This document shows positions 1-9,592 of a stretch of 33,106 bases of DNA, one piece after another; position 1 is the stretch's first letter; each line of letters opens with the position of its first letter. Position numbers and translations under genes: made by a program. The stretch is from Parvibaculum sp. (GTDB lineage: Bacteria > Pseudomonadota > Alphaproteobacteria > Parvibaculales > Parvibaculaceae): NCBI GenBank assembly GCA_019635965.1, contig JAHBYK010000027.1, positions 1 to 33,106 on the forward strand, read 5' to 3'. The notes under the pieces were generated by a model that had not been told where the DNA came from, did not search any database, and saw only the letters and a list, made by a program, of their open reading frames with translations.

Positions 1-630
1 CTCGCGGAAGGCGGCCGTCTCCGTGAGCTTCACGAGAAGCGGGGAGACGGGCGCGGCCTGCTTGCGATAGACGCCTTTCGGGTGGCCGGTGGTGCCGGAG
101 GTGTACATCATCTGCGAGCCGAGGACGGGATCGGCGATGTCGCCCCCCTCCTCCGCCGCCACGGCGGCATCGTAATCCTCGAAGCCTTCGATGGCGCCGC
201 CGATGGCGAGTTTCGCCAAGAGGCCGGGCGCGAGCTTCGCGGCCTCGACCGAGGAGACGGGGAAACGGGCATCCGAGAGAAAGGCCTTCGCCTCGCAATT
301 ATCGACGATATAGCCGACTTCCGAGCCCTTCAGATGCCAGTTGACCGGCGTCATGCGGAAGCCGCCGCGCTGGCAGGCGGCGACGGCCTCGGCAAATTCC
401 GGCCGGTTGGAACACATGAGCGCGACGGCATCGCCCGCCTTGAGGCCGCGGCGGCGCAGCGCGCGCACCAGCGCATTGGCCCGCGCGTTCAGCTCGCCGA
501 ATGTCCGATTGCCATGTTCGGAAATGATGGCGGGCCGCGCCGGCGCCTGCGCCGCATGCCAGGCGAGCACCATGCCGGCGGCCGCCGCCTCTTCGCGCGT
601 CCACCCCTTCGCCGCTTCCGCCAGTGCCAT
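1..630 (-). CDS. Acyl-CoA synthetase (AMP-forming), N-terminal part, runs off window
   Basis: Open for 210 codons from an ATG at 630 to the window edge, so the C-terminal part is missing. It would activate a carboxylic or fatty acid as an acyl-adenylate and transfer it to CoA in the cytoplasm. The adenylate-forming P-loop motif is clear near residues 187-203 (MMYTSGTTGHPKGVYRKQ). The N-terminal half (TFGELNARANALVRALRRRG, VALMCSNRPEF) is typical of FadD/DitJ-like ligases. It is transcribed divergently from the LpxR-like gene at 776, with about 145 bases between them for both promoters. The substrate cannot be told from this part. Confidence 0.88.
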   Translation of the reverse strand, partial: MALAEAAKGWTREEAAAAGMVLAWHAAQAPARPAIISEHGNRTFGELNARANALVRALRRRGLKAGDAVALMCSNRPEFAEAVAACQRGGFRMTPVNWHLKGSEVGYIVDNCEAKAFLSDARFPVSSVEAAKLAPGLLAKLAIGGAIEGFEDYDAAVAAEEGGDIADPVLGSQMMYTSGTTGHPKGVYRKQAAPVSPLLVKLTETAAFRE

Positions 631-775
631 GTCGCCCTCCCCCGTTGTTATTGCCGGCTGCCTTGCTGGCGCCTTTTTGTTCGCTACATTCCGCGCATCG
701 ACATTGGACAGGCGAGGGCTCCCCAGCGTCAAGCTGGTTTGCGGAGCTTTCATCCGTAAATTGGGGAAATCCGGC

Positions 776-1843
776 ATGGCAATGAAGGGATGCGGGCTGG
801 CGGCCTTCGGCCTCGCGGTGGCGCTTTGCGCGGGCGCCCTGCCCGCCCGGGCGCAGGGCGATGCGGGCGGCGACCGCGCCTTCATCACCTTTCAGGTGGA
901 GAACGACCTCTTCGCCAATTTCGCCAATACCGACCGGCACTATACGAACGGGTTGCAGGCGGCCTGGCTGTCGCGGCCGCGCCACGACCTGCCGCAATGG
1001 CTTGCCGATTTTTCCTCGCCGCCGATCTATTCGCTGATCTTTCCGACCGGGAATTTCGACCGCAAGAGCCACCGCACCGGCATCGCCATCGGCCATGCGA
1101 TCTTCACGCCGGACGATACGGCGGCGGCCGCCTATCTGCCGGACGAGCGGCCCTATGCGGCCTGGCTCCACATGACCTTTTCGCTGCAAAGCGTGCGCTC
1201 GAGCAGCATCACGGGCGAAGCCTGGCAGGATCAGTGGAAGCTCGATCTCGGCGTTGTCGGCCCGGCGGCGCAGGGCGAATTCGTGCAGAACGAGTGGCAC
1301 AAGGTGATCGGCGCGAACCAGGCGAATGGCTGGGACAACCAGATCAGGAACGAGCCGGGCGTGAACCTCAGCTTCGAACGGGCCTGGCGCAGCTCCACCA
1401 TCAATGCCGAACCGCAGCGCGGATTGCAGACGGACTTCATTCCCTACACGATCATGTCGCTCGGCAATGTGCAGACCTATGCGGGGATCGGCGGCACGTT
1501 CCGCCTCGGCTTTTCGCTGCCGGACGATTTCGGCCCGACGCGCATCTATCCGGGCGTCGGCGGTTCGGAATGGTTCGAGCCGAAGGCGGCGGGCTGCAAC
1601 TGCTATCTCTTTGCCGGCGTCGAGGGGCGCGCGATCGCGCGCGACATCTTCCTCGACGGCAACACGTTCCGCGACAGCGCGAGCATCGACAAGAAACACT
1701 TTGTCCATGACCTGAAGCTCGGCGCGGTCTTCGTGCTCTGGGATGCGCGCTTCTCCTTCACGCATGTCTTCCGCAGCAAGGAATATGAGGGCCAGCCGAA
1801 GGCGGACCAGTTCGGCTCGATCTCGGTGAACTTCGCGCTCTAG
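776..1843 (+). CDS. LpxR-like outer-membrane lipid A 3'-O-deacylase (DUF2219 family)
   Basis: A 355-residue protein starting at ATG 776 (an ATG at 782 is also possible); GGGGA at 763-767 is the likely ribosome site. It has a Sec signal peptide ending near ARA-Q27, then a beta-barrel-like sequence. Residues matching the LpxR active site are visible: the N43-D44 pair in VENDLFANF, T57 in DRHYTNG, and Q171/H175 in VQNEWHKVIGANQ followed by GWDNQ. Known LpxR enzymes remove the 3'-acyloxyacyl chain of lipid A in the outer membrane. The family is clear; the lipid substrate is inferred. It is followed 76 bases later by a DUF819 gene on the same strand. Confidence 0.85.
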   Translation: MAMKGCGLAAFGLAVALCAGALPARAQGDAGGDRAFITFQVENDLFANFANTDRHYTNGLQAAWLSRPRHDLPQWLADFSSPPIYSLIFPTGNFDRKSHRTGIAIGHAIFTPDDTAAAAYLPDERPYAAWLHMTFSLQSVRSSSITGEAWQDQWKLDLGVVGPAAQGEFVQNEWHKVIGANQANGWDNQIRNEPGVNLSFERAWRSSTINAEPQRGLQTDFIPYTIMSLGNVQTYAGIGGTFRLGFSLPDDFGPTRIYPGVGGSEWFEPKAAGCNCYLFAGVEGRAIARDIFLDGNTFRDSASIDKKHFVHDLKLGAVFVLWDARFSFTHVFRSKEYEGQPKADQFGSISVNFAL

Positions 1844-1919
1844 GGCGGCCGGAGAAATCATCTTGTCTTTGCGGCGGCGGGCCGCATGATGGGCGCCAGC
1901 GCCATCGCAGGGGGACAAT

Positions 1920-3059
1920 ATGGCATCGCCGCTCATCGCCGCCGACAACATGTTCGGGCTCATCTTCGTGTTTCTCGGCCTTGCCGCCTTCGGCTTCTGG
2001 TCGGAACGGACGAAGCTCGGGCAATGGCTTTCGGGCGTGGTGCTGACGATCCTCGCCGGTACGGCGCTTGCCAATCTGCGCATCGTGCCTTTCACCTCGC
2101 CCTTCCACGACATGGTGTGGGTCTATGCGGTGAGCCTTGCCATTCCGCTGCTGCTGTTCCATGCCGATCTCAGAAAGCTCGTGAGCGAGGCGGGGATGAT
2201 GCTGATCGCCTTTGCGATTGCCGTTCTCGGCACGGTGGCGGGCGTGCTGGCGGGCTTTTACCTCATCGATCTCGGGCCGGATGCGAACCGCATCGTCGCA
2301 ACGCTCGGCGCAAGCTGGATCGGCGGGTCGATGAACTTCGCCGCCGTGGCCCAGACGCTCGGCCTCAACGAGAACGGATCGCTGATCGCCACCATGGCGG
2401 CAACGGATGCCGTCGTCATGGTGATCTTCATGGCGGCGATCCTGCTGATGGCGGGTTCGCGCGCGCTTCTCCGCTTCATCCCGTCGAAGATCATCGAGGC
2501 GGGGGACGATGGCATCGCGCACAAGGAAGAAGAAAAGCCGGTGCTCGACATGGGCGCGCTCGCCATGCTGCTTTTCCTTGCCGCCGCTTGCGCCTTTGGC
2601 GGGCGGCTGATCGGGCAGGCGCTCGGGATGCCCGGCTATTCGGTGCTGTTCATCACGCTGCTCGCGCTTGCGCTCGCCAATCTCTTTCCGGCCTATCTTG
2701 CGAAACTGCGCGGCGGTTTCGATCTCGGCATGTTCTTCATGTATGTCTTTTTCGGCGTGATCGGCGCGGGCGCCGATGTCGTGCTGATGGTGCAGACGGC
2801 AATGCCGATCTTCTTCTTCGTCGTGGTGATGGCGGCAGTGCATCTTCTCGTCGTGCTCGCGGGCGCCAGGATTTTCCGCATCGACCTTGCGGAAGCCCTC
2901 ATCGCCTCGAACGCGGTGGCGGTCGGCCCGGCGACGGCGGCAGCAATGGCGGCCAGCATGAGATGGCGGCTTCTCGTCACGCCGGGCATCCTGCTTGGCG
3001 TGTTCGGCTATGCGGTGGCGAATTTCATCGGCGTGGGACTTGCGGGGCTGCTCGGATAG
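1920..3059 (+). CDS. DUF819 family integral membrane protein
   Basis: A 379-residue, very hydrophobic protein with about 10 membrane segments. It shows the DUF819 (YjcL-like) pattern, including LGASWIGGSMNFAAVAQTLG near residue 130 and the paired segments typical of transporter-like folds. The start ATG at 1920 follows AGGGGGAC (1909-1916), a good ribosome site. The family has no established substrate; permease-like function is only inferred from topology. The acidic/basic loop around residues 196-210 is the only long cytoplasmic stretch. Confidence 0.85.
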   Translation: MASPLIAADNMFGLIFVFLGLAAFGFWSERTKLGQWLSGVVLTILAGTALANLRIVPFTSPFHDMVWVYAVSLAIPLLLFHADLRKLVSEAGMMLIAFAIAVLGTVAGVLAGFYLIDLGPDANRIVATLGASWIGGSMNFAAVAQTLGLNENGSLIATMAATDAVVMVIFMAAILLMAGSRALLRFIPSKIIEAGDDGIAHKEEEKPVLDMGALAMLLFLAAACAFGGRLIGQALGMPGYSVLFITLLALALANLFPAYLAKLRGGFDLGMFFMYVFFGVIGAGADVVLMVQTAMPIFFFVVVMAAVHLLVVLAGARIFRIDLAEALIASNAVAVGPATAAAMAASMRWRLLVTPGILLGVFGYAVANFIGVGLAGLLG

Positions 3060-3131
3060 GCCTGTTTGCTCCCCTACCCGCGACCCGCTAGAACAATCGC
3101 AAATGACATTCCATTTCCGGGAGGAAGCCCC

Positions 3132-3911
3132 ATGTCCGAGCCTGTGATCCTTGTCGAGAAGTCGGGCGCCATTGCGACCGTGACGCTCAATCGCCCCGGC
3201 GCCATGAACGCGCTGTCGCGCGAGTTGCGCAATGCCATTGCCGAGACATTCGAGGCGCTGGAGGCGGACAAGGATATTCGCGTGGCGATCCTGACCGGCG
3301 CGGGCAAGGCCTTCTGCGCCGGGCTCGACCTCAAGGAACTCGGCTCCGACACGGGCGGCATCAACGCGACGATCGGCGACAAGGACCCGGTGACCTCGAT
3401 CGGGCAATTCTCCGGCCCCGTGATCGGCGCGATCAACGGCGTGGCGATCACCGGCGGTTTCGAACTCGCGATTGCCTGCGACGTGCTGATCTGTTCGGAG
3501 AATGCGCGCTTTGCCGACACTCATGCGCGCGTCGGCATCCTGCCGGGCTGGGGCCTCAGCCAGAAGCTCTCGCGCGCCATCGGCATCTACCGCGCCAAGG
3601 AACTCTCGCTGACCGGCAATTTCCTGAGCGCACAGCAGGCCAATGACTGGGGCCTCGTCAACCGCGTGGTGCCGGCGGACGACCTGCTGCCTGCTTGCCG
3701 CAAGCTCGCCGAGGACATGCTCTCGGTCGTGCCGGAATGCCTGCCCGCCTACAAGAAGCTGATCGATGACGGCTTCGCCGAAGATTTCGGCAGCGCGCTC
3801 AAGACCGAGCGCCGCGTCTCGAGCGCCGCCAACAAGGCGGTGACGCCGGACGCGGTGGCCGAACGCCGCAAGGGCATTCAGGAGCGCGGCAAGCAGCAGG
3901 CAGGAGACTAA
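3132..3911 (+). CDS. Enoyl-CoA hydratase/isomerase family protein
   Basis: A 259-residue crotonase. The start ATG at 3132 is preceded by GGGAGGAAG; a longer upstream reading to 3066 lacks a ribosome site. The oxyanion-hole regions are present (AFCAGLDLKEL near 60-70, GVAITGGFELAIACD near 103-117). Glu111 occupies the place of the first catalytic glutamate of mitochondrial enoyl-CoA hydratase (E144 in rat). The second (E164 in rat) is replaced by His131 in the DTHARVGILPG segment. It probably works on a CoA thioester in beta-oxidation or a related route. Its stop codon is TAA. Confidence 0.9.
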   Translation: MSEPVILVEKSGAIATVTLNRPGAMNALSRELRNAIAETFEALEADKDIRVAILTGAGKAFCAGLDLKELGSDTGGINATIGDKDPVTSIGQFSGPVIGAINGVAITGGFELAIACDVLICSENARFADTHARVGILPGWGLSQKLSRAIGIYRAKELSLTGNFLSAQQANDWGLVNRVVPADDLLPACRKLAEDMLSVVPECLPAYKKLIDDGFAEDFGSALKTERRVSSAANKAVTPDAVAERRKGIQERGKQQAGD

Positions 3912-3914
3912 CAA

Positions 3915-4751
3915 ATGGAAGGGAGCGAAAGCTACAAGCGGATTGTTGAGGCCGCTCAAAAATACTTGCAAGAAAATGGTCACACCAACTCCGACAAATC
4001 GATAAGTGGCGTGGATTTAGCTACAGCACTTAAGATGAAGATTGAATCTGGCGAACTGCAGATCAAGATTAGTGAAAGCACGATCTACCAATACGTCAGC
4101 AAAGCAGCCAATGACGACTCGTCCGAGATTGTTAGCGGCGGCGCTTGGCGCGGATACTGGCTACAAGAGCAGATAGCGCAATCTCAAATAAACGCTGAAC
4201 CCGAAGAGAAAGTATCCACCGGGCAGGATGAAGAGCTGAGCTTTAAAGAGAGCGATCTTTATCCACTCGTCGAATTTTGGATGTCAACAAAGTATGACAC
4301 ATCACAAAATGTTTCGGCACTGAAGGGCGGGGGTAAATGGGGAAATCCAGACGTCATCGGTATAAGTCGGATAGAGGTTCTCGGGTCGGTTGAAATTGAA
4401 ATCGGTAGCTGCGAGGTCAAACTCTCTCACGACAGTTGGGAGATGTACGTTTTTGAGGCGGTATCGCACAAGCGATTCTCAAATCGTTCATGGTACTGCT
4501 ATCGGACAAAATTACATCAACCCCCCCCGAAGGGCATGGATGTCTATGCAGAGCGTTTCAATGTCGGGATTTTGCAGATAGTTCTGAGCGACGATCAGTT
4601 GGCTCAATTAAAACAGAAAGGAGAGGCATTTCGCTTTGTTGACAGTGTTAGAGAGATAATCCCCGCTCCTTACGAACCTACAAGTTTGGCGGCAAAGAAG
4701 AGTTTTGTTGATAGGGTGGGCTTTACGCTGAAAATTGAAAAGCCTGAGTAG
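3915..4751 (+). CDS. HrgA-like protein: N-terminal HTH-type region plus PD-(D/E)XK nuclease-like domain
   Basis: A 278-residue protein beginning 3 bases after the preceding stop. The first 80 residues are charged and helical, ending in a SESTIYQYVSKAAND segment like the start of a winged-helix (HARE-HTH/HrgA) domain. Residues 114-230 carry a restriction-endonuclease-like signature: D146 in NPDVIG, then E167-x-K169 in CEVKLS, followed by FEAVSHKRFSNRSWYC, which resembles the conserved E-K...QAVS...W pattern of HrgA/COG2958 proteins. The DNA is much lower in GC than its neighbours (it uses ATA, AAA, TTT and runs of A/T) and includes a run of eight C at 4521-4528. It looks like a recent, single-gene arrival. 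A defence or DNA-cleavage role is inferred only. Confidence 0.6.
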   Translation: MEGSESYKRIVEAAQKYLQENGHTNSDKSISGVDLATALKMKIESGELQIKISESTIYQYVSKAANDDSSEIVSGGAWRGYWLQEQIAQSQINAEPEEKVSTGQDEELSFKESDLYPLVEFWMSTKYDTSQNVSALKGGGKWGNPDVIGISRIEVLGSVEIEIGSCEVKLSHDSWEMYVFEAVSHKRFSNRSWYCYRTKLHQPPPKGMDVYAERFNVGILQIVLSDDQLAQLKQKGEAFRFVDSVREIIPAPYEPTSLAAKKSFVDRVGFTLKIEKPE

Positions 4752-4890
4752 CGGGCAAGCCCTTCGAAATACTTGGTTTTGTCGACACAAATTGCCGTCG
4801 ACACCTATTTTCGCGGCGCCACTTCATGTCTGCCCCCTTTTTCCGCTATCCTTTTCCCAAAGCCATTCAGAGCATCCGGGAGGGAAAGCC

Positions 4891-6636
4891 ATGAGCCATG
4901 ACATCGTGATCCGCGGCGGGACCGTGTTCGACGGGACGGGGGCCGCCGGGCGAGAGGCGGATGTCGCCATCGCAGGCGGGCGCATCGTGGAAGTCGGCAA
5001 GGTGGCGGGCGCCGGGCGCGAAGAGATCGACGCGAAGGGCCAGATCGTGACGCCGGGCTTCGTCGACGTGCATACGCATTACGATGGCCAGGTGACCTGG
5101 GACCCCTATCTCCAGCCCTCGACTTTCCACGGCGTGACCACCGCGATCATGGGGAATTGCGGCGTGGGCTTTGCGCCATGCAAGCCGGAACAGCGCGAAT
5201 GGCTGCTCGGCCTGATGGAAGGCGTGGAAGATATTCGGGTACGGCGCTTGCCGAGGCATCAAGTGGAGCTGGGAGAGCTTCGCCGAATAGCATGGATGCG
5301 GTGGAAGCATCGCCGCTGGCACTCGATGTCGGCCTGGGTGCCTCATGCCGCCGTGCGCGCCTATGTGATGGGCGAGCGGGCGTAGAAGCGCTCGGAGCGG
5401 CGACGGAGGCCGGAAACGGCGGAAATGGCGAAGCTCGTGGTCGAGCGCTGGAGAAGCCGGCGCGCTCGGCTTTCCACCTCGCGTACGGTGAAGCACAAGG
5501 ATGTGAAGGGCGGCTCCGCCGACGCTCAAGGCCGAAGCAATGGAACTGCACGGCATTGCCGCGCGCCATGGGCTGGTAAACGAGGCGTGCTGCAGCTCAT
5601 CGCCGATTTCAAGCAGACGGATGAGGAATTCGCGGTACTGCGCGGCATGGTGGAGCTTTCCGGGCGGCCCATGTCCATCACCATCGAACAGGACGACCGC
5701 TGGCCGACCGTCTGGAAGCGCGTGCTCGACAATATCGCGGCGGCCAATGCCGACGGGCTGCCGATCCGCGGGCAAGTGCCGCCGCGCGCGACGGGGCTGC
5801 TGCTCGGGCTCACGGCGTCGCTCAATCCGTTCATCATGCACCAGACCTTCCGCCAGATCTGGGGGGCGCCGCTCGAGCAGCAGATGAAGGCGCTGCGCGA
5901 CCCCGCGTTCCGCGCGAAGCTGCTCGCCGAAGAGCCTGCCTATCCGGCCGGCGAAATCATCGAGATGCTCTGCATCGCCTATCACAAGATGTTTTCGCTG
6001 GGCGAGCGGCCGAACTACGAGCCGACGCCGGAAGAAAGCGCGAAGGCGGTGGCGGAGCGCACCGGCAAGCATCCGCGCGAGGTGGTCCTCGACTGGATGA
6101 TGGAGCGCGACGGCAAGGCGCTGATCTATTTCCCGCTGATGAACTATCACTGCGGCAGCCTTGCCGATGTCGAGACCATGCTGACCCATCCGAACACGGC
6201 CTTCGGGCTTTCGGATGGCGGGGCGCATTGCGGCATCATCTGCGATGCGAGCTTCCCGACGACGCTGCTGACGCATTGGGGCCGCGACCGGACGCGGGGG
6301 CGCAAGCTGCCGCTCGAATGGCTCGTCCACGGGCTGACGGCGCGGAACGCGGCGCTGGTCGGGCTTCAGGACCGGGGCGTGATCGCGCCCGGCATGAAGG
6401 CCGATGTGAACGTGATCGACTTCGACCACCTGACGCTCTATTCGCCCCATATCGTCAACGACCTGCCTGCGGGCGGCAAGCGGCTGATCCAGAAGACGGA
6501 TGGCTATACGGCGAGCATCGTTTCGGGCGCCGTCGCCTTCCGCAATGGCGAGCCGACGGGTACGCTCAACGGGCGGCTGGTGCGCGGGGCGCAGAAGCGG
6601 CCCGAAGGCGCGCGGATTCCCGCCGCGGCCGATTGA
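4891..6636 (+). pseudogene. D-aminoacylase / N-acyl-D-amino-acid deacylase family amidohydrolase, frame-disrupted
   Basis: Reads in frame from ATG 4891 (MSHDIVIRGG, ribosome site GGGAGGGAAAG) to about 5235. It is in frame again from about 5585 to the TGA at 6636. The amidohydrolase metal motif HTHYDG (residues 61-66) and the C-terminal SDGGAH segment with the conserved Asp are intact. Between, the expected protein jumps among all three frames: PGTALAE (frame of 5238), IKWSWESFAE (5258), MDAVEASPLALDVG (5292), AWVPHAAVRAYVMGERA (about 5330), STSRTVKHKDVKG (about 5476), MELHGIAARHGLVNEA (5540). A TAG at 5383-5385 ends the first reading. At least eight 1-2 base indels in 350 bases, with intact flanks, suggest either local decay or a bad stretch of assembly. 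Confidence 0.8.
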
Positions 6637-6835
6637 GGACAGGCTCCCCCGCGAGATGATTTATTTTGCGGGGGGCGCCCGCCTTCCCGAACATTGCCCT
6701 AATTTGGTCATTGTGCGAGACCAGAAGGGCAGCGTTCCGGCGGATCCTTGCCCGATGCGGAACAAGGCGGGGCTGGGCCGCCTGCAGGGCGCACAGGCGC
6801 GCCTCATTCCCAGTTTCTTCCCGACGGACCGTTAA

Positions 6836-9586
6836 ATGGACAATAGCGAGAGCCCGACCCCCGAAACCGAGACACAGGGTTCCGAGGCGAAGACGAATCC
6901 GCGCTCGTGGCGCAATTCCGTCTTTGTGCGGCAGGCGATCTTCCTCTTCATCGTGCTGCCGCTCGTCATCGCGGCCAATCTGGCGGTCTGGGCGGCGCTG
7001 AACCGGCCTTACGAACCGGAAGCCTGGACGGGTGAAATCGTCGGCCTGAGCTACAGCCCCTACCGGCAGGGGCAAGACCCGCGCATGAACCGGCACCCCT
7101 CCGCCGAGCAGATCGAGGAGGACATGAAGCTCCTCTCCGGCACGGTGCAGGCGATCCGCACCTACAGCATGGTCTATGGCCAGCAGAAGATTCCCGAACT
7201 CGCCGCGAAATACGGGCTCTCCGTGGCGGCGGGCGCCTGGATCGGCCCCAATCTCGAACGCAACGAGGTGGAACTGGAGCGGCTCATCGAGGTGGCGCCG
7301 CGGCGCAATGTTGTGCGCGTGCTGGTCGGCAACGAGACGCTGCTGCGCAACGACATGCCGGTGGAGGATCTCATCTCCTATATCCGCCGCGCCAAGGCGA
7401 AGATCTGGAAGCCGGTTTCGACGGCGGAGCCGCCGCATATCTGGCTCAACAATCCCCAGCTCGTGAAGGAGGTGGACTATATCGCCGTCCACCTGCTGCC
7501 CTATTGGGAAGGCATTCCGATCAACGAGGCGGTGAACGCCGTGTTCGAGCGGCTCGGCGAACTGGAGGCGGCCTATCCCGGCAAGCCCATCGTCGTGACC
7601 GAAGTGGGCTGGCCGAGCCGCGGCAAGGTGATCCCGCGCAGGCCCTATCCCGGCATTCCCGAAGCCGAACTGCGGACGGAAGCCGTCGCCTCGCTCGTCA
7701 ATCAGGCGACCTTCATGCGCGGCTTCCTGAACCGCGCCAAGGCGGAAGACCTGACCTATTATGTGATGGAAGCCTTCGACCAGCCGTGGAAGGCCTCCGA
7801 GGAAGGCGCGGCGGGCGCCTTCTGGGGCCTCTACAACGCGGACCGGCAGCCGAAATTCCCGATGGCGGGCAGCATCAACGAGGCGCCGGAATGGCGCTTC
7901 TGGGCCTCGCTCGCGGCAGGCCTCGCGCTGGTGCCGGCGATGCTTTTCATGCTGCGCCAGCGCCATGTCAGGCCGATGGGCGTCATCATCTTCGCGGTGC
8001 TGACGCAGATCGCGGGTTCCGCCATCGCCTGGGCGGGGCTGTCGGTGACGGGGCTCTATTTCACCTGGGTCGGCATCACGGTCTGGAGTTTCCTGTTCTT
8101 CGCGCAGGGGCTGCTGCTCATCGTGCTGCTCGCCGAAGCGGTGGAATTCGTCGAGGTGATATGGACGCGGCGCGGCGCGCGGCATTTCGAGCCGTTCGAC
8201 GACAAGGCGGCGATGCCCATGCGCAAGGTCTCGATCCATGTGCCGATCCACAACGAGCCGCCGGAGATGGTGCGCGAAACGCTGGAGGCGCTGGCACGGC
8301 TCGACTACGAGAATTACGAGGTTCTCGTTCTCGACAACAACACGACGGACCCCAATGTCTGGGAGCCGGTGCGCGATGCCTGTGCGCGGCTCGGACCGAA
8401 ATTCCGCTTCTTCCATCTCGAGAACTGGCCGGGCTTCAAGGCGGGCGCGCTGAATTTCGGTCTCGAGAAAACGGCGGAGGATGCCGAGATCATCGCCGTG
8501 ATCGACAGCGACTATCAGGTGGCGCCGAACTGGCTGCGCACGCTCATTCCCTATTTCGACAAGGACGATGTCGGCTTCGTGCAGGCGCCGCAGGACTACC
8601 GCGACCGGCACGAGAGCATGTTCAAGAACATGACCTATTGGGAATATGCCGGCTTCTTCCATATCGGCATGGTGCAGCGAAACAATTTCAACGCCGTCAT
8701 CCAGCACGGCACCATGACGATGGTGCGCAAGACGGCGCTGAAGCGCGTGGGCGGCTGGGCGGAGTGGTGCATCTGCGAGGATGCGGAACTCGGCATCAAG
8801 CTCTATCGCGCGGGCTATGACAGCGTTTATGTGAACCACTCCTTCGGGCGCGGGCTGACGCCGGACACGCTGTCGGGCTATATCAGCCAGCGCTTCCGCT
8901 GGGCCTATGGCGCGGTGCAGATCGTCAAGCATCACTGGGATGCGCTGGCGCCCTGGGCCTCGTCGAAGCGCGGTCTTTCGGGCGCGCAACGCTATTACTT
9001 CCTTGCCGGATGGCTGCCCTGGTTCGCGGACGGCTTGGCGCTTCTCTTCACCACGGCAAGCATCGTGCTGTCCGCCTGGGCGCTTTATCAGCCCCATGCG
9101 GTGGCGCTGCCCGTTGCCGCCTTCCTCATTCCGACGATCGGCAGCTTCGCCTTCAAGTTCATCCGCTCGCTCTGGCTCTATGCCGTGCGCGTGAAGGATT
9201 GCAGCTTCATCGAGAGCCTTGGCGCGGGCGTGGCCGCGCTCGCGCTCACGCATACCGTGGCGAAGGCGATGCTCAATGGCATGATAACGACGAGCAAGCC
9301 CTTCATCCGCACGCCGAAATGCGAGGACAAGCCGCCGCTTGCGGCCGCCTTCATCCAGGTGCGCGAGGAGACGGTGATGCTGGTGCTGCTCTGGGGCCTC
9401 ACGGCCGGCTTCCTGATGAGCCCGGATTTCGCCGACAGCCATTCGCGGCTCTGGGTCGGCGTGCTGCTGGTGCAGTCGGTGCCCTATGCTTCGGCGGTGC
9501 TGCTCTCGTTCATCAACGTGCTGCCGTCGCTCTTCCGGCGCGACCGGAAGGACGAGCCGGCGGGCGCACTTTCGCCCGCCGACTAG
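6836..9586 (+). CDS. GH17-GT2 fusion, beta-glucan synthase (NdvB-like)
   Basis: A 916-residue membrane protein. An N-terminal cytoplasmic tail and membrane segment (about 28-55) lead to a GH17-type glycosidase/transglycosylase domain (about 65-330). Its acid/base is E167 in VGNETLLRND and its nucleophile E256 in VTEVGWPS. After several membrane helices comes a family 2 glycosyltransferase (about 462-700) with HNE, DSD (about 555), CEDAE (about 647) and QRFRW (about 686), the cellulose-synthase-type D,D,D,QxxRW set. More membrane helices follow. Such fusions make and remodel periplasmic or cyclic beta-1,3(/1,6)-glucans; the linkage here is inferred. It converges on copB with 6 bases between stops. 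Confidence 0.85.
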   Translation: MDNSESPTPETETQGSEAKTNPRSWRNSVFVRQAIFLFIVLPLVIAANLAVWAALNRPYEPEAWTGEIVGLSYSPYRQGQDPRMNRHPSAEQIEEDMKLLSGTVQAIRTYSMVYGQQKIPELAAKYGLSVAAGAWIGPNLERNEVELERLIEVAPRRNVVRVLVGNETLLRNDMPVEDLISYIRRAKAKIWKPVSTAEPPHIWLNNPQLVKEVDYIAVHLLPYWEGIPINEAVNAVFERLGELEAAYPGKPIVVTEVGWPSRGKVIPRRPYPGIPEAELRTEAVASLVNQATFMRGFLNRAKAEDLTYYVMEAFDQPWKASEEGAAGAFWGLYNADRQPKFPMAGSINEAPEWRFWASLAAGLALVPAMLFMLRQRHVRPMGVIIFAVLTQIAGSAIAWAGLSVTGLYFTWVGITVWSFLFFAQGLLLIVLLAEAVEFVEVIWTRRGARHFEPFDDKAAMPMRKVSIHVPIHNEPPEMVRETLEALARLDYENYEVLVLDNNTTDPNVWEPVRDACARLGPKFRFFHLENWPGFKAGALNFGLEKTAEDAEIIAVIDSDYQVAPNWLRTLIPYFDKDDVGFVQAPQDYRDRHESMFKNMTYWEYAGFFHIGMVQRNNFNAVIQHGTMTMVRKTALKRVGGWAEWCICEDAELGIKLYRAGYDSVYVNHSFGRGLTPDTLSGYISQRFRWAYGAVQIVKHHWDALAPWASSKRGLSGAQRYYFLAGWLPWFADGLALLFTTASIVLSAWALYQPHAVALPVAAFLIPTIGSFAFKFIRSLWLYAVRVKDCSFIESLGAGVAALALTHTVAKAMLNGMITTSKPFIRTPKCEDKPPLAAAFIQVREETVMLVLLWGLTAGFLMSPDFADSHSRLWVGVLLVQSVPYASAVLLSFINVLPSLFRRDRKDEPAGALSPAD

Positions 9587-9592
9587 GCCGCG

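Noticed and set aside
299-2113. Long minus-strand open frame (about 600 codons) across the LpxR-like gene
   Set aside because: Arg/Ala-rich shadow in high-GC DNA, without domain features; the plus-strand LpxR and DUF819 genes explain the region.
5383-5385. TAG in the amidohydrolase as a target for the suppressor tRNA
   Set aside because: Reading through it does not restore the protein, because the surrounding indels change frame several times.
6566-9442. 958-codon minus-strand open frame opposite the GH17-GT2 gene
   Set aside because: Shadow of a strongly biased high-GC gene: its Arg/His/Glu/Ala-rich protein lacks any motif, while the sense frame has intact GH17 and GT2 motifs.
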